From positions 482,074 to 546,073 of the forward strand of contig NZ_FOWK01000001.1 in NCBI RefSeq assembly GCF_900115435.1: 64,000 bases of DNA, written 5' to 3'. Below the pieces are notes generated by a model. It did no database searches, was not told the DNA's origin, and saw nothing but the letters and a program-made list of their open reading frames with translations. Source of the stretch: Prevotella sp. tf2-5 (GTDB lineage: Bacteria; Bacteroidota; Bacteroidia; Bacteroidales; Bacteroidaceae). Made by a program: the position numbers and the translations under genes. Below are positions 62,892-64,000 of this stretch, piece by piece. Each line of letters starts with the position of its first letter. Position 1 is the first letter of the stretch.

Positions 62892-63275
62892 ATGAAAAAA
62901 GACACTTTAGGCGAGGTTTTGCGTTTCGGTATCGTGGGGGTCATCTCCACCGTGCTCCACTACGGCATCTACTGGGTGCTGCAGCACTGGATGAACGTGA
63001 ATATCGCCTATACGATCGGTTACGGACTGAGTTTCCTGGTGAACTACTACCTGACGGCGCACTTCACCTTCCATGAGAAGACGACCAAGCGCAACGGGGT
63101 CGGGTTCGGAGGTGCCCACCTGTTCAACTACTGTCTTCAGATCGCCCTCCTGAACTTCTGGCTGTGGGTCGGTCTGAGCAAGGAGGTAGCCCCCTTAGGT
63201 GTCTACGCCATCGCCGTCCCCACCAATTTCCTCCTCGTCCGTTTCGTCTTCAAGCATTTTAAGAAAGAGAAGTGA
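62892..63275 (+). CDS. GtrA-family membrane protein
   Basis: A 127-residue protein with four predicted transmembrane helices (FGIVGVISTVLHYGIYWVL; IAYTIGYGLSFLVNYYL; FNYCLQIALLNFWLWV; GVYAIAVPTNFLLVRFVF). VNYYLTAHFTF is the family signature. GtrA-like proteins are thought to flip or handle polyprenyl-linked sugars in cell-surface glycan synthesis, which fits the divergent aminotransferase and glycosyltransferase genes. ATG 62892 (MKKDTLGEVLRF) lies 10 nt after its -7 box; longer frames upstream would start before the promoter. Confidence 0.88.
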   Translation: MKKDTLGEVLRFGIVGVISTVLHYGIYWVLQHWMNVNIAYTIGYGLSFLVNYYLTAHFTFHEKTTKRNGVGFGGAHLFNYCLQIALLNFWLWVGLSKEVAPLGVYAIAVPTNFLLVRFVFKHFKKEK

Positions 63276-63340
63276 GATTCATTTTAAAAAGATTAGAGCG
63301 ATTTCCTATATCGAAAGAATCAGCAGCCTCCTTCTTGCCA

Positions 63341-64000
63341 TTACAATCTAAATGCTTTTTTAATATCCTCTACACGGTCAAGTTTCTCCCATGTGAACAA
63401 CTCAATATCCATTGTCTTGGTCTCGTGATAGCGACTGGTGAACGTCTTCTTCACCACCTCACACTGACGTCCCATATGTCCATAGGCCGCCGTCTCCAAA
63501 TACATCGGCTGACGCAACTTCAATGAACGCTCAATAGCCTTCGGACGAAGGTCGAAGAGCTCCTCTATCTTCTTGGCTATCTCACCATCCGTCATCTGCA
63601 CCTTCGAACGTCCATAGGTATTCACATAGATATTCATCGGTTTCGCTACACCGATGGCATAGCTGATCTGTACCAGCATCTCATCGGCAACACCAGCCGC
63701 TACCATATTCTTGGCAATATGACGTGCGGCATAAGCTGCGGAACGGTCAACCTTCGAAGAGTCCTTACCAGAGAAAGCGCCTCCACCATGAGCGCCCTTG
63801 CCACCATAGGTGTCTACGATAATCTTACGGCCCGTCAGACCTGTGTCACCATGAGGACCTCCAATCACGAACTTACCCGTCGGGTTCACGTAGTATTTGA
63901 TGTCGTCACCAAAAAGTGCAAGCACTTTCTGAGAGTGGATCTTCGACTTCACTCGTGGTATCAAGATGTTTATTACATCGTCTTTGATACGCTGGAGCAT
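63341..64000 (-). CDS. metK: S-adenosylmethionine synthetase, C-terminal part (5' end outside window)
   Basis: The 219 visible residues are the C-terminal half of MetK, which makes SAM from ATP and methionine. [21 protein letters not shown], seen as [14 protein letters not shown], and [16 protein letters not shown] form the ATP/phosphate-binding loops, followed by [15 protein letters not shown]. The Met at the window edge is internal, so the gene starts beyond 64000. It converges with the GtrA-like gene, with a 65-bp gap that holds no clear terminator. Confidence 0.97.
   Translation of the reverse strand: MLQRIKDDVINILIPRVKSKIHSQKVLALFGDDIKYYVNPTGKFVIGGPHGDTGLTGRKIIVDTYGGKGAHGGGAFSGKDSSKVDRSAAYAARHIAKNMVAAGVADEMLVQISYAIGVAKPMNIYVNTYGRSKVQMTDGEIAKKIEELFDLRPKAIERSLKLRQPMYLETAAYGHMGRQCEVVKKTFTSRYHETKTMDIELFTWEKLDRVEDIKKAFRL

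Noticed and set aside
63341..64000. Complete short MetK starting at the window edge
   Set aside because: The first visible Met is in the middle of the MetK fold; the N-terminal half is simply outside the window.

Overview
The window reads as chromosome from a Bacteroidota species, most likely in or near Prevotellaceae. Three things point there: promoters of the TAnnTTTG (-7) / TTTG (-33) type instead of sigma70 boxes; a division and cell-wall (dcw) cluster that lacks murF and ddl; and typical Bacteroidota families (FimB/Mfa2 and Mfa1-like fimbrillins, DUF4292, a TPR plus AraC-type membrane regulator, a probable glycine-lipid synthase pair). Genus is inferred, not proven.

Positions 1-21,570, minus strand, form an accessory surface locus read right to left. 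A membrane-anchored TPR/AraC-type regulator has a four-copy 22-bp direct-repeat array upstream. It is followed by a DUF3575/OmpA-like protein, a large Mfa1-like fimbrillin, a FimB/Mfa2-like anchor, a second Mfa1-like protein, two further fimbrillin-type lipoproteins, and an enormous exported protein. That last reading frame starts at a TTG (11158) and stays open to the window edge (at least 3,719 codons). Its first half carries about 30 [YF]GG motifs. The order resembles a type V pilus operon ending in a giant tip or surface protein.

Positions 21,900-34,700 are mainly housekeeping: a CYTH protein with a 47-residue membrane partner, prfB, an acyl-CoA ligase, an M20 deacylase, dut with a TPR protein, a DUF4292 lipoprotein and an EnvC-like factor, dgt, and an acyltransferase pair resembling glsA/glsB. 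Many genes have a -7 box so close to the start codon that leaderless mRNAs are likely.

Positions 35,000-50,600 hold the dcw cluster: mraZ, rsmH, ftsL, ftsI, murE, mraY, murD, ftsW, murG, murC, ftsQ, ftsA and ftsZ. Three 10-bp-spaced GTGG(G/A)G boxes before mraZ look like a MraZ operator. Next come recO (opposite strand), tRNA-Glu, rpsT and gyrB.

Positions 54,200-64,000 hold an AT-richer helix-hairpin-helix/beta-barrel gene. A tightly overlapped three-gene sensory operon follows: an NMT1-like binding protein, a Cache/HAMP sensor with a dead and truncated kinase, and an intact Cache histidine kinase, with no response regulator or transporter nearby. The window ends with a glycosyltransferase, an RffA-like aminotransferase, a divergent GtrA-like membrane protein and the C-terminal part of metK. 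The best candidates for undescribed biology are the giant YGG-repeat protein at the end of the pilus operon and the sensory operon.
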